Positions 26,077 through 37,795 of a stretch of 64,000 nt of DNA are shown here, in pieces. How positions within the stretch are numbered: position 1 is the first letter of the stretch; the number at the start of each line of letters is the position of its first letter. The notes below the pieces were generated by a model. That model ran no database searches, was not told the origin of the DNA, and worked only from the letters and a program-made list of their open reading frames with translations. The translations under genes and the position numbers were made by a program. Source of the DNA: Tyto alba (lineage: Eukaryota; Chordata; Aves; Strigiformes; Tytonidae); NCBI RefSeq assembly GCF_018691265.1, contig NW_024881322.1, positions 11,335,989 through 11,399,988 on the forward strand, written 5' to 3'.

Positions 26077-26398
26077 TGTGAAAAACGCTCAATTGCCAAC
26101 TATAGATGGTTCAGACAGGATACGTTGTGAAGCACTTTTTATTACGTTCTTGCAAGACCAGAGGCCCCACCAGGTGGACACACCAAACAGCCATTGTGCA
26201 ATGGTTTATGTCCCTTTCTCCTGACGGAAAGTTCCCCCCCATGGTTCCTCACTGGCTGAGTATTACAGGGTGTACAGACTTCCCGAACCACCTACCGACA
26301 CGCCCCTTCATGTATGTGTTCATACATCGCATGTTCATGGAAATGAACCTTGACTCTCTCCAGGGCAGAGTAGTTAATACGCATGAGCTCATCACACA
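26077..26398 (-). mobile_element. Probable solo LTR of an endogenous retrovirus, about 322 bp
   Basis: Read on the minus strand, the segment begins TGTGTGATGAG and ends GTTTTTCACA, so it has TGTGA...TCACA short inverted ends of the TG...CA type. A polyadenylation signal AATAAA lies at 26143-26138, and an ATAAA-like TATA element about 60 bases upstream of it. The flanks ACCAT (left) and AACAT (right) could be a five-base target duplication with one mismatch. The GC content and the size fit a small retroviral LTR. No gag, pol or env coding sequence adjoins it, so it is probably a solo LTR left by recombination. Calling the exact class would need a repeat library. Confidence 0.55.
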
Positions 26399-26448
26399 AA
26401 CATACTAAGACGAAAAGTTCAGAATTTCAGGTTCCCCAAGCCTTTCAG

Positions 26449-27220
26449 TGAGAAGAATAATGGACTCCAGCAACTCTATAAGAGTCATAAATCGAAATCG
26501 TTTATTGCCAATACAAGTGCATTTATATATCTTCTTAGCAACTGATCACACATAAACAAAAGGCTTGATTGGTTAAATGCATTCTTCACACACTGTCCAC
26601 GCACCTAAGACTAACATTTGATTGATTATTACCCCCTGTCCATAATACACCAGACAACTCATTGACTACAAGTTAGTTACTGTTATCCTAAGCCTAATGG
26701 TTAATTAAATCTTACAAGCACAAGCACAATGTTCTACACACTTTTAGCTCAAGGTAGAAAACTTTCCACTGTTTAAGAAATGACCAGATGTTTTCCATTA
26801 ACCATCACCTTGCATGTTTTCTTCAGACAAAGCTCAGCATCCTTATCTTGTTTTTCCACATGCCTGTTTACTACTCCCAAGGCTTCTGGCAGACTAAGGT
26901 CAAGATGTCCTCCTCATTCACCAGCTGTACAGCACTCTCATTTCTTCCTCTTTTCATGTCCCTTTTGTGATGTAGCCAAAGTCTTGCTCTTGTCCAACAT
27001 GGCCATTGTCCTCCAAAAATGATCTCACATTTCCATATCTCTATCTACCTAAAACCAGTTCCAAGTACTGGGTCATCATAGTTGACAAAAGGACCACTTA
27101 TCTTCTAGCCATAGGCTAGGGACTTGGATGGTTGTGAATCGCTCTTGTTAATCGATCTGGTGAATCATGCCCTTATTCTTATCAGGCTTGTTCTTCGAAA
27201 ACAACATTCTTTCCCTTACA
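26449..27220 (-). mobile_element. Probable second LTR or LTR-derived block, about 770 bp
   Basis: The minus strand shows a compact retroviral promoter and poly(A) arrangement: a CCAAT box at 26572-26568, TATATAAAT at about 26529-26521, and AATAAA at 26506-26501. This is followed by about 50 bases of R/U5-like sequence ending TTCTCA at 26449. The block may begin with TGTAAGGG at 27220. I find no target duplication, primer-binding site or polypurine tract at these ends. The 5' end is therefore uncertain, and the 50 bases to the next LTR (26399-26448) may belong to either element. No retroviral coding sequence is recognised nearby. Confidence 0.45.
26501..26572 (-). promoter_or_regulatory. LTR core promoter: CCAAT, TATA and poly(A) signal
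   Basis: On the minus strand the order is CCAAT (26572-26568), TATATAAAT (26529-26521), AATAAA (26506-26501). The CCAAT-TATA spacing of about 40 bases is normal for an RNA polymerase II promoter, and the close poly(A) signal is characteristic of LTR R regions. Any transcription would run leftwards through the neighbouring LTR. Whether it is still active is unknown. Confidence 0.5.
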
Positions 27221-28157
27221 ACCATTAAAATCTGATTTTTACCATAGTTGTCTCTGTGTATGAATAGCATCTCCTATGTCTTTCAAGTAACACAGGTTGT
27301 TTTGAGACTGCTCTGAAGCAATGTATTAACACTGTATTTTGACCTGCTCACTGGTACATTCAGTAGCTGACAACACAAGAGGGAGTCTATGGAAAACAGG
27401 CAAAGAAGAAAAGGCTAGTTAAGACTAGCTATCCCACAGCTAATACAGACATAGCTAGGGGATTGTTTTAGACAGTGCCTAAACTTGACCGTCATGGTCA
27501 AAGACCTGGAGTGCTCTTGTATGTAACTGCGGACAAAGACAGCAAGGTCTGTCCCCCCCAGTTGGAATAAATTGCAACTGCAATTGAGTTAATCATGGAT
27601 TAAAAGCTACTTCATCTCACACCTGCTGTGGCACCTCTGCAAAGTCAAGTATCTCAAGTGATTAGCTCTCACTCCACCAGCTTGCTCACAAACCCTACAA
27701 ACCCATAGGGATCATCTTCCAGAGACCTCCAAGTTGCCCAGTATCACACCTTGAGTGCATGTAAGACACCTTGCCCAACTTTTCTTTCCAAGACAGCCAG
27801 GTTTCAGTTACAGCAGGTGTCAGAGACATTTAAGTATTAAATCTTTGCCAGTTTTCTTTAAAACAACTTATGATGTTATATGCAAGTTGTCCACAGAAAG
27901 TTATGATAGTTTTAGGTAACACACGTAAGAAGCTGCACTTCTTCTCTACAGAGAACTTGGCAGTGATGCCAACAAGATGCTGCTTTCAAGGGTCCAAGCC
28001 ACAGCTGGGCCCGTTTCTGAGCACTGCTCCTACAATTTGGGTTTGGAAAAGCCCAGAAGCCACCCCTAGCCCCAGCTCTGTGAGATCATGATTTCCATCC
28101 ATTTTAACATGGACTCTCTGCTCTCATTGTCAATACTGAACATAGCATAGACAACAC

Positions 28158-28170
28158 CGCCCCCCCCCCC
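28158..28170. repeat. Poly(C) run
   Basis: CCGC followed by about ten C residues. A simple repeat, liable to sequencing length error. Confidence 0.85.
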
Positions 28171-28909
28171 AATTAACTGTAAACAAACTTAACTCTTGTA
28201 TGACAGCTGGCCTGGGAAGCTAGCTTAGCTGCTACAAAGGTGAAGTTCCACCTTTCCACCTTCCAAATGCTTTCCTCTGCAGAAAAATCCCATTTCAATG
28301 TAGCAAGATAACAAAGAAGCAGTTTCCAGAAAGATGATTTTTCTTTGTTGTTGAATGAGCTGTTATAAGTGACCCACAAAGAATTTTAATACCTTCGGTC
28401 ATAACCCTTATTAGTGTCCTTTCTTAAATGAAGGATAAATGACGTACTTTTGCCACCTGTCCTTAAGGTTTAGAGCTGTGTGGGTTTCTTCCCTTCCTCC
28501 TTCCTGTTTTCTCTCACTTTGAAAAAATAAAGATAACACCAACTATATGTGCTTGCTGCACTGGCAAGTCTTGCAATTTAACTAAAAAAGCAGTCTATCT
28601 ATGGTAAATAGCATCTTCTAACACATTTTAACACGTTCAATAGGGTTTAACAAACATAAGTCAAGTGGTTAAAGGGTAAATTATAAATAATTTGTAACCT
28701 CATTTCACTCTGAGCCACTTTTACCTCCCCTTTCAAGTGATGCATGGCATGCTGACAGCAACTTAAAGGAGTAAAAGCATAATGCTACCCTTTTCTTTTA
28801 GCCTACTGCAAGGTAAACAAACCACCACAAACAGTCCTTATCACTGAACTTTCCAGAAAAAAAAAAATAAAAGACCAAAACACCTCTACAAATAAAAGAA
28901 GCACAACTC

Positions 28910-28942
28910 AAAAAAAAAAAAAAAAAAAAAAGGAAAAAAAAG
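28910..28942. repeat. Poly(A) run
   Basis: More than twenty A residues followed by GG and more A residues. An A-rich stretch also precedes it at 28858-28870. No retroposon body is recognised. Confidence 0.9.
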
Positions 28943-29464
28943 AAATCCAACAAATGCAAAAGTTCCCAAGCTTTATCACTGGGACAGATAGACGGGGTGA
29001 GGAGATAACAGAAAAGATTTCATTTATACAGGGTTTTTTTTATATATATATTCTATCCCCAAAATAGCATGCAGTTCATTTTATCAACTGCCAAATGGAA
29101 TTAATCCTTTTACAGAAAACTGTAAGGAATATTCTTTTTAATTACAGGACAGTTTAATTCCAGGTATCGCTGGAACATGGCTGTTACCATGGAAGCCTGC
29201 TTAAAATACATAATATTATGTATATATCATTGTTTTATATAAGACATAACATATAACGATATCTATAACAACATCAGATGTTGTTAAGACTTTATATGAA
29301 TGGAACATTAGCTCTGCTGAGATCCCAGACCACTTCATACTATCAGACATGGACATTTTTGTAGTGGACAGTTACCAAACACTAAGAAAACAAGATCTCC
29401 CAGGCTACATTCAAAGGGAATTAAGGGTTGTTGACAACTTTTACAGAGAAGAACATATTGGAAC

Positions 29465-29485
29465 AAAAAAAAAAAAAAAAAAAAA
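29465..29485. repeat. Poly(A) run
   Basis: About 21 A residues. No direct repeats or gene-like body that would mark a processed pseudogene. Confidence 0.9.
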
Positions 29486-30310
29486 TCAAAGTTTTCTTAG
29501 CCAATGTGGAAATAACTAACAGAAACATTCAGAGAGATGTAATTCTGTCCAAGACATTAGAAAATAGGTAAATTTCTGGTAAGTTTAAACTGCTAAGTTT
29601 CTACATCCATATTTATGAACCTATTTAATACCACCACTGTCAGAAAAAATTAAATGCTCTGCAATACAGTTGAAATAAAAGCCTTCAGTGTTGCAGTAGC
29701 ATCCCCCCGAATAAACTCGGGCCAGACCACTGAAAGATGCAGGTCAGGATTTAGTGGTCTAATTTTAGGCTCCTGGAATTAAGAACGGAACAGTGACAAT
29801 CATCAAACAACACTGCCAGCTGAAACTGCTTCACTTAGTGAGTCTTTCAACTAATATTGTTGTTTTCTCCACAGATAAAAGACTTTAAAAATAAAATCTA
29901 GTTCTTTCTCATAGATTGTATAAGAATCAGCAATATTCCAAATAAAAAATATAAAAAAGCTATGTTCTGAATTTCTAGCAGCAACGAGCAATCACTGAAA
30001 GGTTCAAACTTACTGTTTTCCAAATACCATTTGCTTCTGCTTGGATTGCAAAAACATTGAGAACAAACAAAACAAGATCAAAGACAGGGTCCACACTGCA
30101 GAAGATCTTGAAATAGCAACAGAAATCTCAGAAGCAAGAAACAAAAGTCAAACAATAGAAAGCAACAAGGAGGTAACTTGGAACAAGCCTGTCTACAAAT
30201 GAGGCTTTTTGTATATCAGCACAAACATATTCTGTTTTTCCCCCCAGTAACACTATTCCAGCCCATGCTGAAATGAGCCTGGATTCAGAGCAGCTCACAC
30301 CAGGTATGTC

Positions 30311-30353
30311 AAAAAAAAAAAAAAACAGAGGAGAAGAAAAAAAAAAGAAGAAA
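30311..30353. repeat. A-rich purine tract
   Basis: Fifteen A residues followed by an AG-rich run (CAGAGGAGAAG, then A10, then GAAG). A nearly pure purine simple-sequence tract. Confidence 0.85.
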
Positions 30354-31566
30354 ATTGTTTTGCTGGTATTGTCATCAGGAGTCTTATAGCTATAAACATA
30401 CTGCTTTGTTCATTTTTATATCAGAAGTTAATTCAGTTGTTACCATTCAGCAGAAAACAGTGTGAAATTAACTCCCTTCTCTTCTCCCTACCCCAGTTCA
30501 CTAGCAATCTCTGCGGGCCCACAGCATGAACAGGTTGCTTTAGAAAGTTTTTGCACAGCATTAGAAAGGCAGCTCAGCTACCGATCCAGCCAGCAGGTTT
30601 CTAAAAGAGAGCGATAAAGCGAGACGGTGTGCTGCAGCACCAGGGCTGAGGGTGGACACCCCTGCTCGCAGATCACTGCTCCTGGCACTCCCCCACCTGG
30701 TTTAGGGCAACAGCTCAAAGCCACCTGTTAGAATTTTAAATTAGGCCAATTCATTTAGGCCCAGGTGAACTTCACACCAGCCACAGCCTGACCATTAGAA
30801 ATAGGAATTGGTGGGAGACAGGAAGTAACAGAGAGAAGCTTGAGGTCAATAAAATCCATCTATAGCCTTGTAAGTGTGGGGCAAAGTTCCTCCCTTGGGG
30901 AAAAAGGGCCAAAGTGGCTGTAAACACAGGGCTCAGAGAGAGGCCCTGGGAATGTTAGTCAGTAAAATTAAGTTACAGGTGACTCTGGCAAAGCAATTCG
31001 GGATCTTTGCAGTGCTCAGTGCTGGAACACACCCTTTGCTCCCAAGCCCACTGTAAGGTCCTGAGATGGAAGGAGAAGGAAGGCTTTCTCTGCAGCGCTT
31101 AGGAACACAAACACGCTTTGCAGTCCAAACACTCTTCAGACCCCACGGCCCAGCATCAGTGGAGCCAGAAGGAACAAAAGAAGAGAGAGAACACAGGGAT
31201 GTCATTTCAGCTGTGAAAGAAAATAGTGGTAGTGACTCCTACAAATCCTTTTCTCTTTGAGTGAATACCATAAAGAATAAGCAGCAGTTCAGTAGCTAGA
31301 GCCAGGGGTCTGCTGGTTAAAGCTGTGAGTTTTTGTCAGTGCCCCGAAGGCCCATCAGCCCTTGTCTGTGCTGATCAGGGCACAGAAAGTGCACGCTGAG
31401 GACCTGTACTACAGTTGTGTGGGAAACGCTTGGTGACACGCCAGGCAAAGGGTTAAACACACAGGGAAAGCGCACAGAAATTGAAATACTTTGTCTCAGG
31501 CACACACACAGCCCCCTTCAGACTGCTTTCTGCAGCCAAAATATCAAATGGTCACCTTTGGTTTTC

Positions 31567-31586
31567 TTTTTTTTTTTTTTTTTTTT
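31567..31586. repeat. Poly(T) run
   Basis: About twenty T residues followed by CCCAG. It resembles a splice acceptor tract by composition, but no exon-like frame with a donor follows. Confidence 0.85.
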
Positions 31587-33004
31587 CCCAGAGATGACAG
31601 ACAATTGACAGACACTTAAAGTGACATCTTCAAAGCTCTAATTTTCTATGGCTGAACAGTTTCATGGCCCACTTTTTAATTGCTGCATCTAATGGAGATG
31701 GGAAGGTAGATGAAAAATGCTAAGCTTTATGAGACAGTGAAGTCTGTTCAGTTCCTTCTGTTTTGCTACTTATTTCCACAGTGGAAAAACATTAATATGT
31801 GGCATTCTACCCTGCCATGTGTATTCAGAATAATTTTCTTAGAACACTCTTAAGAGAATAGACTCATCTTGCATTTTAAAACACCCCATTTTCTGATGTT
31901 TCATTAGGTACCCTTGGAAGACTGGAAACCTGAAATCTAGCCACAGCTGAGGCCTAAACCTGCCCCACAGAACAATAGGACAAACTCCTCAGACTCCTCT
32001 GGAAATTGCTTAAATCAGAAGAACCAAGCCACTGATTTCTTATATGCTTTATTACAGAATACAACTAACTACCTGATTTTGCAGGGACCAGTGCAAATTG
32101 GCCTGGATGGACTTTTAAGACATTACAAGCAGGAGGAAAAGGAGTAAAGAAATTAATGTTTTAAGAGAATGACTAGCCATTGTCTTTCAGAAAACTGTAA
32201 ATTTTGGTGCCTGGAAAGAATGAACAGGACAAGGTTTCCCAAAGCACATGAATGATCTGGGAACAAGTCCCACAACTCAGCTTTGTGTCTAATGTGCACA
32301 GGGACTGCCAACCATGTAGACATGTTGAACTACCTTTAAACTAGATACCTACACGTGCTTTGAGGACCATTTTATGGCATCAATTTCAGCGGCCGCTTTT
32401 CCACAGGTGATGACCACAGGCACTTTCTGCTGACTTGTGTTTTACCATTTGGCAGAAGGATAAATTGGGTTCCTTTTCTTTCCTGTTTGTTCCCCTCAAA
32501 GAGATGAATATTGCCTCCAAGCGAGCTGGGCTCAGCAACGGGCAGAAAATTCTACGCAGACCTCAGTATCCTAAACTGCTTTTTCACAGCCTCCAGGACT
32601 GGGGAAGAAATATTCTCCCCTTTCAAAAGGCTGCAAATACAGCTTTTTAATTTTTATATGTAAAACTATACACACATGCAGGTTTCTTATCAAATGTATC
32701 TCATTCTAGTCTAGAAAAATCTGGAGCTAGGCTTAGAACAGGATTTATGGTTCTAAAACAAGACTTAAGTGGAGAGCAGACACATTCCATCAAAACTGGA
32801 ACTCTGGATAAAGGACTCTGCTCAGCTCTCCCTTGACTACCTGCACTATACCATGCAATGTCAAGCTTGTATTTTATAATAATCATAAGATAAAACAGTT
32901 AATCTTTTGAGGGAGAAGAATACCAGAATTTCCAGAAAAAAATATCTTATTAGGACTTTGTTCTATTTGGTCTCATGGATTTCTACTCATTACAAGCACT
33001 TCTC

Positions 33005-33055
33005 TAAAAACCAACCAACCAAAAAAAACCCAAACCAACCAACCAAAAAAACAAC
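33005..33055. repeat. (CCAA)n-rich simple repeat
   Basis: Repeated CCAA units in two blocks separated by A and CCC runs. Low-complexity sequence. Confidence 0.85.
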
Positions 33056-34835
33056 CCTGAAGGTTGAAAGAAAAGAACTGGACAGTTCCATTCTCAATAA
33101 GACAGGCAGCTTTCAGCTTTCTCAGACAGAGAAGAAAACCAAACGAACATCTTTCACACCCTGACAAAATACCCAAATTCTATGTACAGGCAACAGTGGC
33201 AGCACCAACCCCACATCTGTCACATTTTAAAAGGAAGGCAGAGATACTTCCTTACATGCAATTTCTTACTGTCGTCTCAAACAGGTCTTCATCCAGTATT
33301 CTGGGTTTATAAAGGGGGGCTGCGGTGTGGTATTATGGGTGCTGTTCTGACACACTGCAAAAAGAGCCTATACGTACCCCACTCATAACTATGCATCCTC
33401 TGTGTCTATTACCTACAAAGCAAACTCCTCCATAAGCAGTAACCCTTAAAATCCTGATTTCCTCTGTCCTTTCTATAACCTTGCATTTTCAGTCTTCCCT
33501 CAGAGCAGGAGAAAGGACCCACATTCCTGTATCTCTTGCAAAGGTTAACTGCAAGGTAAAGCATAGCTGCAGTTTCATGGCATTGCAGGAGCAGGGAAAC
33601 AACATGAAAACAAAATGGAAATAAGAGCTTGGAATAAGAGGAAATCCCTTCATCTAGTTTAGCTTGTTTTGTCTTTTCTCCTGCTGCCCATGAAGAAAGT
33701 GATCACCTCGGGGTGGGGAATAATATTTCCATAATCCCAGTTTATTCCTGGGACAGAGAATGAGTCCCTAAAACATTTCTTGCCCACTGGGTGCCATTAG
33801 ACCACTGCCAGACAACCTGTGACTAAGTGAAGGAAATGCAGGTGCAGCAATCATCAGCCAGCAGGCACCAAGGCAAGATGGGCTCACTGCAAGAAAGACC
33901 CTGCAGAAAAAAAAAAGTGCATCATTTCAAGCATCAAGATGGTGAAAAGAAACAGACTGCAAAAAGTTGACGGTCACCTTTCTCATATCTGGCCCTGTCC
34001 CAGTCTGTGGTCTCTCCTTCCTGTCACCTTTATTTCAAGAGTCCAAATGTTTACTTGAACTGAAGTTTTTCCTATAGCTTGGGGATTTTGCGTGCATATG
34101 CATGTCATCCATTAAAAGCCAAACTGAAAATAATGACTCTTAAGAGTACAAAACCTCTACTTCTGCAAAAGAAAACTGTGAAATCAATCCAAGTCTTCTT
34201 TCTCAAAATATTTAGACATACATATACCAACTGCCGAGAGCTAGCTTTAGTGCTAGTGAACTATTATGATGATGTAGGGAGGACTCTTCATTTACAGGTT
34301 TTAGGTAACAAGTTTCACCTACTAATAATGATTGCAGTGTAGTTTCTCCCAGGATCTTTAGTTTCTTCTAGAGCTCTGAGGGTAGAATCTCTTTTCTTAC
34401 TGTTCTTAAAGCTGAGGTTGTCACAGTTACACATCTCCAGGATTTGGGGTTTTAAGAACGTTACTGGGGTACTAAGAGGCCCAACATAAAAACTGCCTCT
34501 ACACTGTGTTTCCTCCAGTGTCAACCAATGTGGTTTTGGTATTTGTAGTTAAATCTATGGCCCTAGTCTTGTACTCTCCTTGCCAACCTGAAGCAAAACA
34601 ATAAAATCAGGAGGAAACAGCTAGCAGTGCAGTGCAGGTCTGATTATTTTGACAGTAATAAATTTTAGAAAGAATGAATTCTTATGATAATCTACACCTA
34701 CTGTAACAACTTTACATTCAATTACATTGTATTTCCTGGGCAGTGAAGGGACTCCTCAGTATTATTTAAGCATTTAAATTGTTTGATTTCTCAAGTACCT
34801 CCATGTGCTGAAAATCTGCATGTAGAGAAAGACAT

Positions 34836-34875
34836 GTGTGTCTGTGTATGTATGTATACATACACACACACACAT
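34836..34875. repeat. (TG)n-(CA)n imperfect palindrome
   Basis: A TG/TATG-rich arm meets an ATAC/CA-rich arm at the central GTATAC (34854-34859). Pairing extends about 18 bases per side with only two or three mismatches. Such a sequence can extrude a cruciform or form Z-DNA. Confidence 0.8.
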
Positions 34876-35368
34876 CCACACTAGTTTATCAAACATCAAT
34901 GTTACAAAACTTCTTAAAAGCACAGCAGAAGCCTGTCAGTCAAAAAGCTGGAAAACACAGATTTTGATATTTCCCCCTCACTAAGTGAGAATACATTACT
35001 TTGAGACAAAAATAATAATGTCATTCTTGGTTCATGTTTTATGCAAAAATCAGTTTTGGTAGATGAGAGAGTTTTATCTAAGAAGTAGATATAGTGAAAT
35101 AACTAAATTTTCTTCCTAGTTTCTAGACTGAAATAACCTTGTGCAAATCACTTAACCTGTCTCTATCTCCTCTAAATATCAGAAGAGAAAAACCAATATC
35201 CACCTTTAGAAGACATCCAGAAAACCTCAGGTAGAAAGACTACGTATATATTTACCTGAGGTTCCATTTGATGTCACTGATATTAAGAGGGCAGAGTCAT
35301 GTGTGGACTTTGGAAACAGCTGATGTGCCTATTTATTAGTTGGCTACATCCATTACAGGTGTGCCTCA

Positions 35369-35380
35369 GTAATTAATTAC
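35369..35380. promoter_or_regulatory. Palindromic TAATTAATTA homeodomain-type site
   Basis: GTAATTAATTAC is a perfect 12-bp palindrome with overlapping TAAT/ATTA cores, which homeodomain proteins bind. Such sites occur by chance in AT-rich DNA, so this is a candidate only. Confidence 0.25.
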
Positions 35381-37771
35381 ATGATTGCTTCTCAGATGCC
35401 ATCCAGCAATGTTTTAAATCAAGCCAGAGGACTCTGCACTGAAGTGGATTAGGAGAGCCCATGTTATAGGAGCTGTGCTCCAGGGTCAATACCAAGTAGG
35501 CAACAGTCACAACAGCCATTACTCAAGTTCTCATGGGGTTATGTGTTTTAATCAGATACAAAATATAGTACACAAGCAAGCATGCATTTTTCCTTTTTTC
35601 AATGTCAGTGTTCATGAATACTTAATAGGAAAGACTTTGCATCTTTTTACACCATTAAGCAAGGATTAATGGTTTTTACACATATTCATTTCCACTAGGA
35701 GAAAAAAAACCACAAAAAAAAAAATCTCTTCCATTAACGTGAGCTTCTTCAGTATGTTTTCACACCATTTGGGAATTTTTTCTTTCCAGAAGCACTCTGA
35801 CTTTATAGCTGGTTTGACTGAAAGAAACCCCTGCTGTGAGCTTTTTAACATAAAAAGTTGAATATTTCTGAATTCTTTCTATCCTGTGCCCTTTACACCC
35901 ACATGTGAAGAAAATACAATTGCTACAGTACAGCAGAATCCTTTCCCTCCACGCTGCTGTTGACCCCTTCAGATATGACCAAGCTCTCTGTTCATTAAAA
36001 AAAAAAAAAAAGGAAGCTGAACCTCTGCTGCCATTCCTCTTTCCCAGCTGACATATTGTCAGACCACCAATGGTACGTCCTCAGGACTGAATCTGACTAA
36101 TCGCTTCCATGGGAGCAGAATCCTGCTCTCCATTTCAGTAGAGTTACTAGGAGAATGAGAAAATGGTGCAGCACGCAAGCAATATAAATATAAAAAGGTA
36201 CCCAGGGCAGGGAACATTTTAGTTTTAAGACTGTACAGTATTTTGCAGAGTAGGGCTGGAAAGACCATAAAAGTGCATACTAGTAATATATGAAACAAAG
36301 AAGCTTTGCAGGTAACAGCAAGACAAAGAAGAAGTTTTCAGCATATTTTGCTTCTCTGTCAAAATATACAAGTTACAATAGATAACATCAGCTTGAACTT
36401 TTTAAAAAAGATAACTGGTTTAATTACACTGATAGTTTTTAATCTTTCTGAAGAATAATATACACAATTACTTTTAAGATGACAAAACACAGTATTACTT
36501 CTCTCCCCTACTACAATATATCCAAATCGAGGAGAGCATAAGACAAAAGTTCAACTTGCCTTAACCCTCTTATTTTAAAGCTTCTAAAACTTAGTTATTG
36601 GGTGTTCATGTTGACATTTTGGCATCAAGTGAGCATACAGAAAAATTACACTGTAAAAATTCTCACTTTGGTACTTTGCTCATTTTTCTCTTTCATGTTT
36701 TCCTGTTGGAGAGTAAAAAGCAGTTTCTGCCTCCTTCACAGAATGGGATAATGACTGTCTATGCCGACTCTTGTCCCTTCTCTTAATATTTTACCCTGTA
36801 AAAGTGAAAATAATGCTCACCACACTGGCCACATGGTAGTCCTGAGGCAAGTGCTGCATTGGTTCTGCACCTGGTATGCAACTCAAAGCGAGCTTCTTCA
36901 GGTGGCTTTCAATTCCAGACGATTCTGGTTCTAAATAACTAGGTCCTGATTTGCCATCATGGCAAACAAGTGGAAATCTACTTGAGTGCAGTCACTGCAG
37001 GTGCTCACTGTTCCTGAGAAGTCAGATAATCTTCTGTCAAGGTCACATCCAATCAACAGTAGCAGAAATTAAAATAAGAGGGCATTCTCTTTACATTTAT
37101 TTTTAAGAACCTCCCCACTTTTGCCAACATATTTCATATAAATATTTTTTTAAACTCGAGAGGCTTAAAGTCTATATTCTTCTCCCCTGTATAGCTGGAG
37201 GAGTAAAACCAATATTTCTCAAAACTTTCTGCTAAACCTTCTTTCACGTTTACCCTTACACAAAAAAAAAAAAACAGCCAGTAAAAGAGCTTGAGAGATT
37301 TAATGCAGAAGTTCTGAGTTTTCCTGCAGCGAAGGAAGATGATGAAGTCACAGTATTTAACATAGTCCATGTGTCCTGCTAGGTAACAGTGACAGAAGGC
37401 AGCACTGCCTGAGCCAGTAGCAGGCCACTGCAGCCTCCACAGGAGCAGCAGCAAAGTAGACATCATGGAGCATGGCTGAGGAAGAATCGATTTGGCCAAA
37501 TAGCAAGTGTGCAGAGAAAAAAAAAAATCTTTTCAGTTTTGATATGTATGCTTTGTAGAATTAGTATACAATAAGGCAGGGGAAAGGATATTGCATGAAA
37601 TGGAAAACATCCCTTTGCAGTCAAAGTGAAAAATTACAATAGATGTGAAAGGTTTGCTTTGTCTGGGGATTATACGACCATTTTGCTTATCACTTCTCTC
37701 CACATTTTACCTAGGTCAAGTTTTTTAAAAAAGTTAAAAGGCATTTTGAAACAAAAAGTTTAGAAGGACTT

Positions 37772-37795
37772 AAAAAACAAACAAACAAACAAAAA
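37772..37795. repeat. (AAAC)n simple repeat
   Basis: About five AAAC units bounded by A runs. Confidence 0.88.

Noticed and set aside
28910..29485. Poly(A) runs as possible processed-pseudogene or SINE tails
   Set aside because: No gene-like or SINE-like body and no target-site duplications next to the runs.
32230..32300. Faint similarity to amniote interspersed repeats (CCCAAAGCAC...AAGTCCCA)
   Set aside because: Too short and divergent to separate from chance without a repeat library.
37134..37499. 121-codon minus-strand ORF
   Set aside because: The translation includes a poly-Phe stretch from a T/A run and has no domain or signal consistent with a gene.
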